Positions 40,996 through 51,413 of a DNA stretch of 64,000 bases are shown here, piece after piece. Below the pieces are notes generated by a model. It was not told the DNA's origin and ran no database searches. It worked only from the letters and a program-made list of their open reading frames with translations. How positions within the stretch are numbered: position 1 is the stretch's first letter; each line of letters starts with the position of its first letter. A program made the position numbers and the translations under genes. Source of the stretch: Saccharomycopsis fibuligera x Saccharomycopsis cf. fibuligera (Eukaryota; Ascomycota; Saccharomycetes; Ascoideales; Saccharomycopsidaceae); assembly GCA_001936135.1 (NCBI GenBank), contig CP012811.1:2666001-2730000 (forward strand), given 5' to 3'.

Positions 40996-41627
40996 AAGGT
41001 TCCTGATGAGGCTCAAATAACAGGTAGTATGATGGTCACTATCAGCCTACCACACTTACTCACTTACTGGTGATTGATTGAATGGGCATCGCCTTCAAGA
41101 TCCGTATCTTTAATACTCCAATCCCTAATTTATTTTTGCCACTGATATGAAGTTTGCAACGTCAGCTGTCATTATAACTATTGCAACCCTTACTGCTACC
41201 AGTACCACTACTTTTACTAATGCTACTAGATTGGGTATATACTGCTTTTCTCAAATGAATATTGTTTTACACATAATGTGACCGATAGTGTCGTTGTTGT
41301 TCTTGTAGTCTCTCCTGAATTACTGGGCTCAATGAGCACGCAGTCCTCCTTTCCCGAAACTGTGGCACGCTTCAAAGCCTGCTGTGCGCACTCCGTGTTT
41401 CATCGCACCATCGCCTCAATTAATTTATTGGCAATCAATGGTGATATCAATCAATCAGATATACTCGATAGTGTTAAATATTTAAGCAAACCATTCCGCA
41501 TTCTGCTTTGGGCAATAACACTACTAGAATTTCTTTCCGCAAATATCAATTGACACTGGCTTGGTTCCAACTGCTGAGTTATCAAGATCTAAAATAACAC
41601 AGGCACATCAAAAGTAATCACAACACA
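40996..41627. other. Intergenic with a short secreted-leader-like frame
   Basis: Between ATG44 and the hydrolase gene. An ATG frame at 41147-41281 encodes a 44-residue peptide starting like a yeast signal sequence (MKFATSAVIITIATLTATS) and then stopping. Nothing else is recognised. Confidence 0.4.
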
Positions 41628-42647
41628 ATGTCTGTTCCCGGAATCCTTCATCAATATGTCAATGGTCTCGTTGCTTTTGAATTCCAACCTCAATCTTCAC
41701 AACAAGCACACCATTCACAAGAGCCCAAGAAAAATGTTATAGTCTTTGTTGGTGGTCTCGGTGACGGTCTTTTAACCGTTCCTTATGTGGCCCCCCTAGC
41801 CGCAAGCCTCGAACCTCAGGGCTGGGGCGTTGTCCAAATCCTCATCTCGTCATCTTACAAAGGCTGGGGCACAGGTTCCCTAAGACGCGACGCTAAAGAA
41901 ATTGGCCAGTTGGTTAAATATTTGAGATCGGAACAAGGCGGACAGAGAGAGAAAATTGTGCTTGTGGGACATTCAACGGGCACTCAGGACGTTGCTGAAT
42001 ACATTACCAAGTTTGAACAAGAAAAAAAGCAAAACCAAAAGCAACAAGGCACTGCAAATGACGACTATGAACTTTTCAAAGTTGACGGGGCAGTCCTACA
42101 AGCTAGTGTTTCGGACAGAGAAGGCATTGTTGAAGAATTGGGCTCCTTGGAAAAACTTAATGAACTAATTAGCGAAGTACAAGATCTAATCAAACAACAA
42201 CAACAACAACAACAACAAAACGCTATTACCACCACCAGTAGCTCAAAAGGCAATAACAATTTACATTTCTTGCTTCCTGACAAATTCGCCAAAATCTGGT
42301 TCGGCACCCCTATCACGGCATACCGGTTCCTTTCGCTTGCCCTACCAAACGGCGACGATGATTACTTCAGTTCTGATTTGGCTGACTCGAAACTTGCAGA
42401 AATTTTTGGCTCTGTGGATAAGCCACTATTGATTGCGTTTAGCGGCAATGATGAATTTGTTCCACAACGTGTAAATAAGCATGAATTAGTAAAGAAATGG
42501 CAAAGTTTTGTTAATGAGAAGTATAATTCTAGCTATTCAGGAGTGATTGAGGGCGCATCACATAACGTGGGGCCAACTTCAGAACCAGGAGCTCAGGAAG
42601 AGTTGATAAACAGAATTTCCGGGTTTTTGAAGGAGTTCTTCCAGTAG
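41628..42647 (+). CDS. DUF1749 (UPF0613) alpha/beta-hydrolase
   Basis: A 339-residue cytosolic-type protein of the fungal DUF1749 family, predicted alpha/beta hydrolases related to esterases. Visible features are VIVFVGGLGDGLLTVPYV (strand and oxyanion region), the GWGTGSL block, the nucleophile elbow GHSTG (114-118, Ser116) and a late Asp region (AFSGNDEFVP). A conserved His lies in EGASHNVG. These suggest a complete Ser-Asp-His triad. A poly-Gln tract (about 188-197) interrupts a loop. The natural substrate is unknown for most members; some fungal relatives hydrolyse siderophore esters, so lipid or ester hydrolysis is only a guess. No signal peptide is seen. Confidence 0.85.
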   Translation: MSVPGILHQYVNGLVAFEFQPQSSQQAHHSQEPKKNVIVFVGGLGDGLLTVPYVAPLAASLEPQGWGVVQILISSSYKGWGTGSLRRDAKEIGQLVKYLRSEQGGQREKIVLVGHSTGTQDVAEYITKFEQEKKQNQKQQGTANDDYELFKVDGAVLQASVSDREGIVEELGSLEKLNELISEVQDLIKQQQQQQQQNAITTTSSSKGNNNLHFLLPDKFAKIWFGTPITAYRFLSLALPNGDDDYFSSDLADSKLAEIFGSVDKPLLIAFSGNDEFVPQRVNKHELVKKWQSFVNEKYNSSYSGVIEGASHNVGPTSEPGAQEELINRISGFLKEFFQ

Positions 42648-43247
42648 TGGAGGTTTTACTAGCTCTTTGATCAGAAGACCGCTTGCTACAACGTTTGTCT
42701 GCCTTCTATAATGTTTTACTAATTGATATTTTATAGGGCATGTAGTAGAAATACAATAGCTATACACAATTGAAAAAGGACTAAATTAGGATAACAACGG
42801 TAAAAATAACGCTTATAATTAGTGTCTAATGATTGCCTGAGGTAACGGGTAGATATGCCGTATACCTCACGACTTAAAACAAAATTATGTAAAAAAGTAT
42901 TAACAACAACGCCGAGATCTAATATGTCAAATCTCTTCGTCCCGAGGAAAACGTAAGCGCAAGTAAATAATTGGAAGGTAAAATAAACAACAAATAGCCA
43001 GGAAAGCGCATCGCTTAGTACACGACGCGGTTAAAAGTACACCAGAAAAAGACAGTATAACACAAAGCAAAATGTAACAACGTAACGCCAAACAAAACAA
43101 AACAAAACAAAAAAAAAGTAAGCAGAAAAAGACAAGAAACCAAACGGTAATTAGTTGGAAACGAAGAATAAATGAGCAAAACAGAAAACCAAAACAAAAA
43201 AAAAACAAAAAAAAAAAAAAAAAATAGAAAAAACGTAGAAACTTAAA
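42648..43247. other. Intergenic between convergent hydrolase and ECM21
   Basis: AT-rich, with A-rich tracts at 43090-43225. No gene is recognised. Confidence 0.5.
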
Positions 43248-46200
43248 TTAGTCCCTTTCTTTGGCAATAGTCTCATCGTAAGTAGGCAACAATCCAAACT
43301 GTTCTATTTTCTCATTGTCCAATGATAATGCTTCATTATTAACCCCGTGACTAGCAGTATTAACAGTATTAACATTAGCACCGCTCTCCCCGGCGGTATC
43401 AATTTCCCTTTTGTCTGCATTGTGAGGCACAGATTCCAACTTCAGTGTCTGGTTAACATCACGTTCATCCTCATTATCAGTAAAATCATTAGTATCAAGA
43501 TCAAGATACTCACTTTTGTTATTTGAAATATTATTAATATTACTGTTGCCAGTACCAGGCCTATTTAACAAGCTTGTTGCATTCTGGGTATGCACTCCAC
43601 CCATGTTGTCTCTTTCTCTTCTCTTCATACTATTGAATCTAGATAATGGCATCATTGTTGATGCAATACTTCCGAGTCGAGGTGACGCTGGTGTTGAATT
43701 CCAGTCAGTGGAGTAATTTGTCGATGTTGGAGATAAAAGCACTGTAGAATTAAGTTCGTTTTCTTCAGCAGTGTTTGAGATACTGCTGCCGCTATCATTA
43801 ACTCCACCAAATCCAGGATGAAGTTTGCCATTTATCGTTATTGGTTTTACAGGAGCCGGCCCACGGACTTCTGCATGATCTGTAACATGGTCATTGCTAG
43901 GTTCTTTAGAAGATATAGACTCATCGGCAACTAATTTCTCAAAACTAGTTGGCTTGACTGGCGGGTCATTATAATAACTTGAGCTCAACGGCTTCACAAC
44001 AAGGTCATCAATATTTGGTAAATCACCCTCCATTGCTTCACGATACGTCAACAATGGAGAATTCATGGTTGAAGTGGCTTCTTCAAAAGTAGGCAAGCGT
44101 TCAAATTCATTTTCCATATTGAAAGCCGCTTCTGCAGCTGCACTTGTTTGTGCATCTGTAATAACTTGCAGTGACCCTGGGGTGGCTCTTAAATATGGCG
44201 GAAGCATTACATTCTCATCATCACAAAGGTCAGATACAAGGATAATAGGCGCATCAATAATCACTTCATAGTGGTGTAACTTGTCATTTGTATCACCTTC
44301 CTCTTTCCTAGAAATTCTAAAACAAATTTGAATTCGATGACTGACCGAAATGTAATTGAAATTATTACTATCGGGATATAATTGGGGAATAATCCGATGC
44401 CTTGATCTGAAATCAAAGCTAGAATCAGCTAGTGATCGCGGAGCATGTCTTGTTACTTTTAGAAAGTTAGCACCGTATTTGATTTTAGTTTTTGAGTCTT
44501 TTATTTCATCCCAGAGATCATCTTCAGTTTTGCCTTGGTAAAGGTAATCTTCAGGAAGCGAATCTCCTTCATATGTTTCTTGTGGTGGAGGCACATAAAC
44601 CCCTGGAAAGCCAATAACTGCTGTACGAAAATCTCTTCTAGGATAATCCTCGTGGTAATTACTACTTTGATAATAATTATGTTGATTGTTCTTTGAGTTA
44701 GCCGATTTTCTATGATTATTAGTGTGGTACTCATGATTGTGGGATTTGATACCTTTGAAAAAAAGCGGTAACTGGATTGAGATATCACTATCAACAATAA
44801 CATCATTTTCATTTTCATCTTCATCTTCATTTTCATTTTCGTATTGTGGTTGACCTTTCTGGCTACCAGACTTCAATTTCTCAGATGGTGGCGCATCCCT
44901 ATAACACAGACTCAAAATACTGTTAGAATGGGTACTAGCAAGCTCTTGTTGTTTAGCTTGTTTACTTTTCGGATCAAAATTGAATTTTTCCTTATCATTA
45001 AGTTTCCCAGTCAATGTACCAGATTTCAAAACATCTTCTCTTAAAGCTATTCCTCCTTCTTGCTTAGTACGTAATTCTGCCAAGGGCACGACAATTTCTT
45101 TGATATTATGGTCCTTTGCGTTCTTTTTACCTTCATCATACTCATACTCAAGATTTTTTGAAACATAGGAAACTCGTTCAAGAATGTTAATTTTTAATTT
45201 TTTCATGAATACATGCTTGCATAAAGGTATCAATTTAATGTTTATCGGAATCTCGGAGTTGAGCCTGACAAATTTACTAGGAAAAGAGATTTCATATGAT
45301 AATGCATTATTCCAGATTCTTTTCACGTAAACGGGCTTCATCAACGGTGACGACAAAGCAGGAGGCGTTCTAATAACAGGTAATCTAAATAGTTTGTTAA
45401 TGAGCTCTTCTTTAACAACCAACTTCTTGGTGGGTTTTAAAGAACCCAAAGGAGCATTGTTGCTATTGCTATGATTATTGTCTATGAGATCGTTGCTGTA
45501 TATGGACTGTGGCATGTTTCCGCTAGCGTTTTGGAGCACTGGCAGGTACGATGAATCGTTATCGCTATCATAAACAACAGATTCATCAGCTTCTTCGTCA
45601 CCCGCTCCACCATTGTCATTAACTGCATGGTTTACTGATATGCTTTTGCTCAAAGTGGAAGTTTTTACCAACGTGTTGTCGAAATCAGGTGAATTATCCT
45701 CGTCATCATCAAAGGTATTATGGCCATAAATGTCATCTCCAGAAAACAGCGGCGCAAATCTTCTAAGACCTTTGGTAAACGAGTATTTTCTGTGTGACCA
45801 TCCAGTTGAAGGCTTCTCAAGTGGATCAATAGGGTGAAAACGCTTGATTGACAACCCAAACTTATAGTTTAACGATCCGTGAGGAGCTCGAACTGTTTCA
45901 GGCAATGATGAATCGAAAATGGTAGGAAGCACAAAAATATAATCACCTGCAGGATACTCAAATACAACGTTTTTTTCAGAAGTTTCTATCGGTAGCTGTT
46001 TTCCCATCTGTTGAGGTGGGTGAGAATACACTGGCATTGAAAGTCTTTTAGAACGATAGTCAGTACCACTCAATTTCTCTGACCCTTCGTGACTTCTGGA
46101 TCTTTTGAGATCAAGTTCGTTGGAATTCTTTACTTTGTCAAAAGTTTCCTTTGTTGTGGTACTGTCTGCAAATTGTTTGAAAAATTCTTCCTGATTGAAG

Positions 46201-48047
46201 TATGGCTCATTTTTAACCTCATCAATTGATTTTAGTTTGAATTTTTTCATTGCTTGAGCAGTGTTCTTGCCAGTTAAAATTTTCTTACCACTATGGACGG
46301 ATATTCCATTTGACGATGAACCACCAAAGAATTCTGAAGAACCATCATAAACAGAAACACCATTGCCACTAAGCAGGGAAAAACTCTGGCTAAATATTTT
46401 TTGGTCCACGTTCTCATCAGCGGGAACGAAATAATTAAAATCATTCAACAAATCGAGCTTCCAACTAGACTCACCAACAAGAAACTCTTCTTTTTCAGCA
46501 CTAGCAATAGAATTCAAATTATTATTTTGCATGGATTTCCAGAAAATTTTGCTAATCAAGTTTAAAGATATTAGCATATTGGAAAGATCAGTGTTGGTTT
46601 TTGACATACTCAATGATTTGTTTATGTCCGAGGTGCTTACTGAACTTTCATCAACACCTTGGTACTCTAAGATTTCATCGGTCAGTACACTAGAAATACT
46701 TTTCAAAGGCTGCAAAACTGGCGATTTTGATGATTCAAAATTCTTGTTAGTTGATGCATTATCTTTAAGATAAGCTTGGTCTAGTTCTGATACGGTATTC
46801 ATCTTTGGCACAGAAACAACAATGACAAAGGAATGTAAATTAGGGCTTTCATCATTATCGTTTTCGTCATCAGCATTAATATCAGTGCCGGCTTCGAGAC
46901 CTTCATTTGATACATCATGATCTTCTTGCACATCGCCAGTATCTGCAGCACTATTCCGATTATTTCTTCTGGAACGATGCTCATACATGGCCAATTCTTC
47001 GTCAAAAGCACCGTTTATATTACTGGTTAGGCTTCTGTTAACGCCAGAATTTGCCCCATCTCTTCTATCTGGAACCACAGTAGGTATAAAGACCTTATCA
47101 TTTGAATTAATGATGGATATTTTGATGGAAGAAGAAATAGCACACCCATCATCAATAGCATGGCGCAACAAGTCATGGTTTCTTTTGTAAAACTCGCCAT
47201 TACTACTATGAGGCAAAACACTGTTCGTTTGCACTTCCACTTGTGACTCGATTCCAGCAATGGGTGTGTCAGAATAGTTCTTTGTGGTTGCACCACCACC
47301 AGCAGTGGATCCCAACAGTCCAGTAGCCACAGAAGTTAAACCAGAATCTTCACAGTCAATTTTTTTCTTCTCTAACTTGTTGAAACGCAACAAATTCAAC
47401 GGATTAAGACGATGGCTGCTGACAGATTTGTGGGAAGTAGTTTCTGTTGAGCCAGTGGTGCCAGTATTAGCTGTAGCAGCGCTGTAGTCCGTTTGATTGG
47501 ACTTGATCCTTCTCAATGAATATGAGCGGGACCGTGGCGAAGTCTTTTCCACGTTTGAGTTTAGCTTAGAGAGTCTGAGGTTGGAGAACTTGAAGTACTT
47601 ATCCACTTCGCTTCCTCTGCGTTTCCTAGGCTTGTTACCGACATTACCAGAACCATCTTCCTCATCAGTTTGAAAAAGATCTGCGCAGTACAAGTTGTAT
47701 ATGGCCTTATCATTCAAGAGATTCAAGCCGATCTTGTTTTTCAAGATAAGCTTCAATCTGTCGGCACTATTGCGGTTCGAAGTGAGACTGTCCATCAAGC
47801 TGGCGGAAATAGTTGATAGGGCGTCGCTTTCCAGTGCCAACTGCGGTGGTCTTTGCTGTTGATGACTTAAATGAGGACCTCTGTTGCTAGCGCTTCTGCT
47901 GCGAGTGGAAGAAGATCCTGTAGTAGTGGTGTTATTGGCTGTTGCACGGATGGTCTCAGCTGGGTTTGTGGAGCTGTTAGTGGTGGCAGGAACTGTGGGG
48001 TTGCTGGGCTGTCTTTTGCGCCTGGATTTGAAGAGATGGAAAGACAT
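43248..48047 (-). CDS. ECM21: Alpha-arrestin ubiquitin-ligase adaptor Ecm21/Csr2 (Art2/Art8)
   Basis: A very large arrestin-related trafficking adaptor (1599 residues) that recruits the Rsp5 ligase to plasma-membrane transporters for endocytosis. The ATG at 48047 (MSFHLFKSRRKRQPS) is chosen; 62 codons upstream in frame look non-coding. The arrestin C domain is clear: RTPPALSSPLMKPVYVKRIW and LSYEISFPSKFVRLNSEIPI, then HHYEVIIDAPIILVSDLCDD, all close to the Ecm21/Csr2 pattern. Rsp5-binding LPxY is seen near the end (GLLPTYDE), with variants LPTFEEA and LLPPYLRA. Long disordered inserts make it bigger than Ecm21 (1117). It pairs functionally with the DOA4-like protease in cargo ubiquitin handling. 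Confidence 0.88.
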   Translation of the reverse strand: MSFHLFKSRRKRQPSNPTVPATTNSSTNPAETIRATANNTTTTGSSSTRSRSASNRGPHLSHQQQRPPQLALESDALSTISASLMDSLTSNRNSADRLKLILKNKIGLNLLNDKAIYNLYCADLFQTDEEDGSGNVGNKPRKRRGSEVDKYFKFSNLRLSKLNSNVEKTSPRSRSYSLRRIKSNQTDYSAATANTGTTGSTETTSHKSVSSHRLNPLNLLRFNKLEKKKIDCEDSGLTSVATGLLGSTAGGGATTKNYSDTPIAGIESQVEVQTNSVLPHSSNGEFYKRNHDLLRHAIDDGCAISSSIKISIINSNDKVFIPTVVPDRRDGANSGVNRSLTSNINGAFDEELAMYEHRSRRNNRNSAADTGDVQEDHDVSNEGLEAGTDINADDENDNDESPNLHSFVIVVSVPKMNTVSELDQAYLKDNASTNKNFESSKSPVLQPLKSISSVLTDEILEYQGVDESSVSTSDINKSLSMSKTNTDLSNMLISLNLISKIFWKSMQNNNLNSIASAEKEEFLVGESSWKLDLLNDFNYFVPADENVDQKIFSQSFSLLSGNGVSVYDGSSEFFGGSSSNGISVHSGKKILTGKNTAQAMKKFKLKSIDEVKNEPYFNQEEFFKQFADSTTTKETFDKVKNSNELDLKRSRSHEGSEKLSGTDYRSKRLSMPVYSHPPQQMGKQLPIETSEKNVVFEYPAGDYIFVLPTIFDSSLPETVRAPHGSLNYKFGLSIKRFHPIDPLEKPSTGWSHRKYSFTKGLRRFAPLFSGDDIYGHNTFDDDEDNSPDFDNTLVKTSTLSKSISVNHAVNDNGGAGDEEADESVVYDSDNDSSYLPVLQNASGNMPQSIYSNDLIDNNHSNSNNAPLGSLKPTKKLVVKEELINKLFRLPVIRTPPALSSPLMKPVYVKRIWNNALSYEISFPSKFVRLNSEIPINIKLIPLCKHVFMKKLKINILERVSYVSKNLEYEYDEGKKNAKDHNIKEIVVPLAELRTKQEGGIALREDVLKSGTLTGKLNDKEKFNFDPKSKQAKQQELASTHSNSILSLCYRDAPPSEKLKSGSQKGQPQYENENEDEDENENDVIVDSDISIQLPLFFKGIKSHNHEYHTNNHRKSANSKNNQHNYYQSSNYHEDYPRRDFRTAVIGFPGVYVPPPQETYEGDSLPEDYLYQGKTEDDLWDEIKDSKTKIKYGANFLKVTRHAPRSLADSSFDFRSRHRIIPQLYPDSNNFNYISVSHRIQICFRISRKEEGDTNDKLHHYEVIIDAPIILVSDLCDDENVMLPPYLRATPGSLQVITDAQTSAAAEAAFNMENEFERLPTFEEATSTMNSPLLTYREAMEGDLPNIDDLVVKPLSSSYYNDPPVKPTSFEKLVADESISSKEPSNDHVTDHAEVRGPAPVKPITINGKLHPGFGGVNDSGSSISNTAEENELNSTVLLSPTSTNYSTDWNSTPASPRLGSIASTMMPLSRFNSMKRRERDNMGGVHTQNATSLLNRPGTGNSNINNISNNKSEYLDLDTNDFTDNEDERDVNQTLKLESVPHNADKREIDTAGESGANVNTVNTASHGVNNEALSLDNEKIEQFGLLPTYDETIAKERD

Positions 48048-48569
48048 GATGTGAGTATGTGGGCTGGTGATACATGTGTGTTGTATTGATTGTAGTTTTG
48101 GATTAGTTTTTTCAATTGTGTCAGTGGTTGCTGATGGTATTGATTGTCTTGCCACTATAACTGGCTGGAGGCCGTCATAGCGGACCGGCGCTAGCTGTAG
48201 CGCACCGGAAACAAAAACAAGCGATGCCCGCATAGCAGCCCTGGCGGACCATCATAAATATACGCTTATACAAGTAACATATAATACAGTAAACCATCCC
48301 AATGACTACAACTGCCAAGATCCTCAACACCTTGGCCAGCAAGTTCTACAAACAATACTTGCGCTGCACAAAAAATAGAATACAAAGCATTCATCCATAC
48401 TAGTGCCGTGTGTCTATATAGAAAAGCATATAAGATAGGAACAGAGTATCACAGAAGAATCAGAAAAACACACTAGAAAGCAATTGCTGATACTATTAGG
48501 ACACCAATATCAAAATAATATTAAAATGATATCAAGTACCGAGTGTCATGTACTAAACCATTTACCAAT
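48048..48569. other. Intergenic with a short plus-strand ORF
   Basis: 522 nt between the ECM21 start and the YOP1 stop. A 33-codon ATG frame on the plus strand (48302-48403) has well-used codons; see findings. Otherwise nothing is recognised. Confidence 0.45.
48302..48403 (+). CDS. Candidate 33-residue micropeptide
   Basis: ATG to TAG, encoding MTTTAKILNTLASKFYKQYL followed by a short basic tail (RCTKNRIQSIHPY). The first 20 codons use preferred yeast codons (ATC, AAC, ACC, TTG, GCC, AAG, TTC, TAC). The peptide could form a basic amphipathic helix like a mitochondrial leader. I do not recognise it. It may be chance, an exon whose partner I missed, or a leader uORF. Confidence 0.2.
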   Translation: MTTTAKILNTLASKFYKQYLRCTKNRIQSIHPY

Positions 48570-49293
48570 CTAGTTCAACTTGGTTGGCTTGCTGGCAGCA
48601 GCACCACCAGCACTACCATTGAACAAGTATGCATCGGTGACTGGCTTCAACACACTGTGATACACAAGTTTGGCCCCGCCAAATTGAGGCAAGGCAAGGT
48701 AGAGCAAAAAGGCAGTCTTGACCAACCAGTAGAATGGAATCCAGTACAAGATGGCTTTGGACCAGAATTCAACAATGTTCAACAAGGCAAACACCACCCA
48801 GTAGATTAAAAGGTCTTCATCATCATCCTTGGTAGCGGTGTTGAGAGCCTTGAGAGACAAGTATCCTGGAAGAACAAATCCAGCAATGTTGGAAAGTAGC
48901 TGACCAATGCCACCAATGTTCAAGAAGGTCAACAAAAGGTAGAAGCCGGCAAAACCAATGATTGCGTATGATCTTGGAAGTTTGGTGTTGGATTCAAATT
49001 GGTCCAAGACTTTGACGTTAGAAAATCTCTGTTTGAGTATGTTAGTATTGCTGCTAAGATTTGAAAGTATGATTGTCTCAATTGCTTGGCTAGGGATAGC
49101 TTTAATGAATAAAACAAAAAACTATCATTCAACAATTCTTGAGTATTAATTGTTATACCAATAGTGAATCATTAGCATAAACTTTTCTATTAGCCTATCA
49201 ATCGTCACCCGAAGAGATACAATCAGTACTTACACCGTCAATTTGGGACAAGTGGCCCTGGATCTTGGAGTTCAAGTTCTGTTGGAAAGACAT
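48570..49293 (-). CDS. YOP1: ER tubule-shaping protein Yop1 (DP1/REEP5 family), one intron
   Basis: Exon 1 is 49293-49234 and exon 2 is 49028-48570. The intron (205 nt) has GTAAGT, TACTAAC in CAATACTAACATAC and CAG. The spliced protein is 172 residues starting MSFQQNLNSKIQGHLSQIDG, then RFSNVKVLDQFESNTKLPRS. The TB2/DP1/HVA22 domain follows, with hydrophobic hairpins (about 41-80 and 90-130) and the family block IEFWSKAILYWIPFYW (here NIVEFWSKAILYWIPFYW) plus LPQFGGAKLVY. Yop1 bends ER membrane into tubules with reticulons. Exon 2 alone lacks an ATG start in its proper place, so the intron is needed. The length is near yeast Yop1 (180). Confidence 0.95.
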
Positions 49294-51413
49294 GATAAAT
49301 TGTAAAGTTTGAAAATATGAACACTAATGTACAATAAGAATTAAATAGTTGAGTGGAGTTGAGCAGAAGTGAGAGATAAATCGAATTGAATTGATCAAAT
49401 TATACTGTATAAAAAAAAATAAGTTCTTTCAAACAGCAAAAGCAAAATAACCCCTAGCAAGGAGAGTGGGCAGCAGCTGAAATTTACTTTCCTCGTCTCT
49501 CTTTCTTTCTCTCTTCGTTTCTTCGGCCGCTGTGCAGTACTTCGACGCCTAGCAATATTGCGCTCCCCGTCAAAACTCTTGTCAGGGTAACGAGGCCATG
49601 CATGGGCAATGTGCAACTGCTATGGCGCAGTATCTCAACATCAGGAGTTGAAAACATTGAGACATGTCTTGTTCAAGACATTTAACCGATGAATGATCCA
49701 AAGAACAACCGTAGTAGAATGTTACTTCAGTATCCTGGAGAGCTAAGTTTTAGTTCGTTTTCTGGATGCTAAATTTGTTGGCGAGTGTCGATCGATGTCA
49801 TTAACACTTTAAGCATGAGCTTGTAAACCCTCATGCTGTTGACACGTTTTGTCAATTTTTGCACCAGAAAAGTGTTTATTCAAGCAAATCTTTGTTTTGA
49901 TTACTTATTCTTTGCAGGATATCTGCTACTGGTTCTCTTATTTTCAAAAAAAAAAAACGGGTTACAAGCAATAAGTTTGAATGTTTTCTAAAGGCTGCAC
50001 AAACGTATCCAAAAATCCCCAAGACCTCTTATAGTGATTAGGATCTGCTAATAAAAGGTTGTCTAAATAACACTTAGTTCAAATTGAAAGTGCATATAAT
50101 ACTGCTTTAAAAGACACTGTCTCCAAAGATGTTATTTATAGATGGCGCGCATGGCGACAAATACTTAACGGATCTTTTTGACTTGTAGTTTACAATATCT
50201 AACTTGTCTGCATTACCTACCTCATGATGATGGGGACTTATAGTTGAAGTTAGCCAGAACTAAGGAGAACTCCAGCAATAGCTTTAAGCTATGTCTATTT
50301 TGTTATAGTGTTCTCACATTTGAAAGGTTCTGTGGAAGCATACACCACTAGTGCCAGACCAGGTTTATTAAACTCACTCCTTAATTGTTTATTATCAGGC
50401 TGCTATTCAAGATGAAATAAGCTACTATTTATGCTTCTCAACTCTAGGGTTTTCAATAGCCTAGATTATCAACAAACTGGAAGCCAAAGAGAGCTGAAAT
50501 TTAGCTCAAGCCAAAAGACGGCTACATGATTACAAGCTCTACATAAACATGCTTTCTAAATAGTCTAGTTTAAATATGGGGGAAGAAAGATATAGACACT
50601 CAATGTTAGGCTTTGATTGGAAAAATCTCGAATCATACAATTTATATTATACTAAAGATCCTAAAATTGTCAAAGCTAGACCCATATCAAGAGGCACTCA
50701 TGAGCTGTTTGATGGACATATTGATGGAAGAGTTCTTTTTTTTTACTTTTTTCTTTTTTAATCTTATTTTGCTATGAAGTTTATGTAACTAGTGTTTATC
50801 CTAAAAGGTACTGAAGTTTGTGCTAACGTATGGTCAGTCTGCCAAAAACAGTGATTTTCTGTGACTGTCAAGTGCATGTTTGGGTCATTGCAGACATATT
50901 TAAGGCTGTCATATATAGCAAGAGAATTGAATAAACGTACCAGCAAATCAATGCTGAAACAAACAAAAGTCAAATTTTGAGATTATACATATAGACGATT
51001 AATGGTAGTTGCACGGAGTTAGCAAGGCATCGGATTTAGTTCCGAATTTGACAGCATGCTGTACACTGTGGCTTTTGTCGCTTGTGTTTGGATTATGGAA
51101 GTACCCTGTGGAATGGAACAGGATTTGAACTAGCTTGGCAGATTGCGGGTAAGTTTTTTATTGAATGACAGGATGTTCCGTGATTTCCAATAACATTTGC
51201 TCATCTTGAGTAATGATGACAAATTGCGGCTGTCAAGAATTGAGGTATATATACACTCACCATCACCATGTTTCAGCCATGTAGACTTTCACAGAACTAC
51301 AGTTCTTTATTTCTTAGCACAACACACTTGATCTTGTTTTAAGCTACTAATATTACTATAAGGTCTTTTTTTTTTCTTCTTGCAAAACATATTCACACAA
51401 TTTTACTACTACA
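49294..51413. other. Long intergenic region, YOP1 / NmrA-like gene
   Basis: About 2.1 kb. A 61-codon plus-strand frame (50576-50761) and broken frames near 51050-51170 have no recognisable product. A TATATATA box at 51246-51253 lies upstream of the reductase gene. No tRNA or repeat is recognised. Confidence 0.45.
51246..51253 (+). promoter_or_regulatory. TATA box of the NmrA-like reductase gene
   Basis: TATATATA about 160 nt upstream of the ATG at 51414, followed by a T-rich initiator region. This fits a regulated TATA-type promoter. Confidence 0.5.

Noticed and set aside
43248-48233. Upstream start of the ECM21 frame at 48233
   Set aside because: The extra 62 residues look like promoter sequence. 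MSFHLFKSRRKR at 48047 resembles a real arrestin N terminus.
50576-50761. 61-codon frame MGEERYRHSMLGFDWKN
   Set aside because: No similarity is recognised. The end runs into a T-rich tract encoding poly-Phe.
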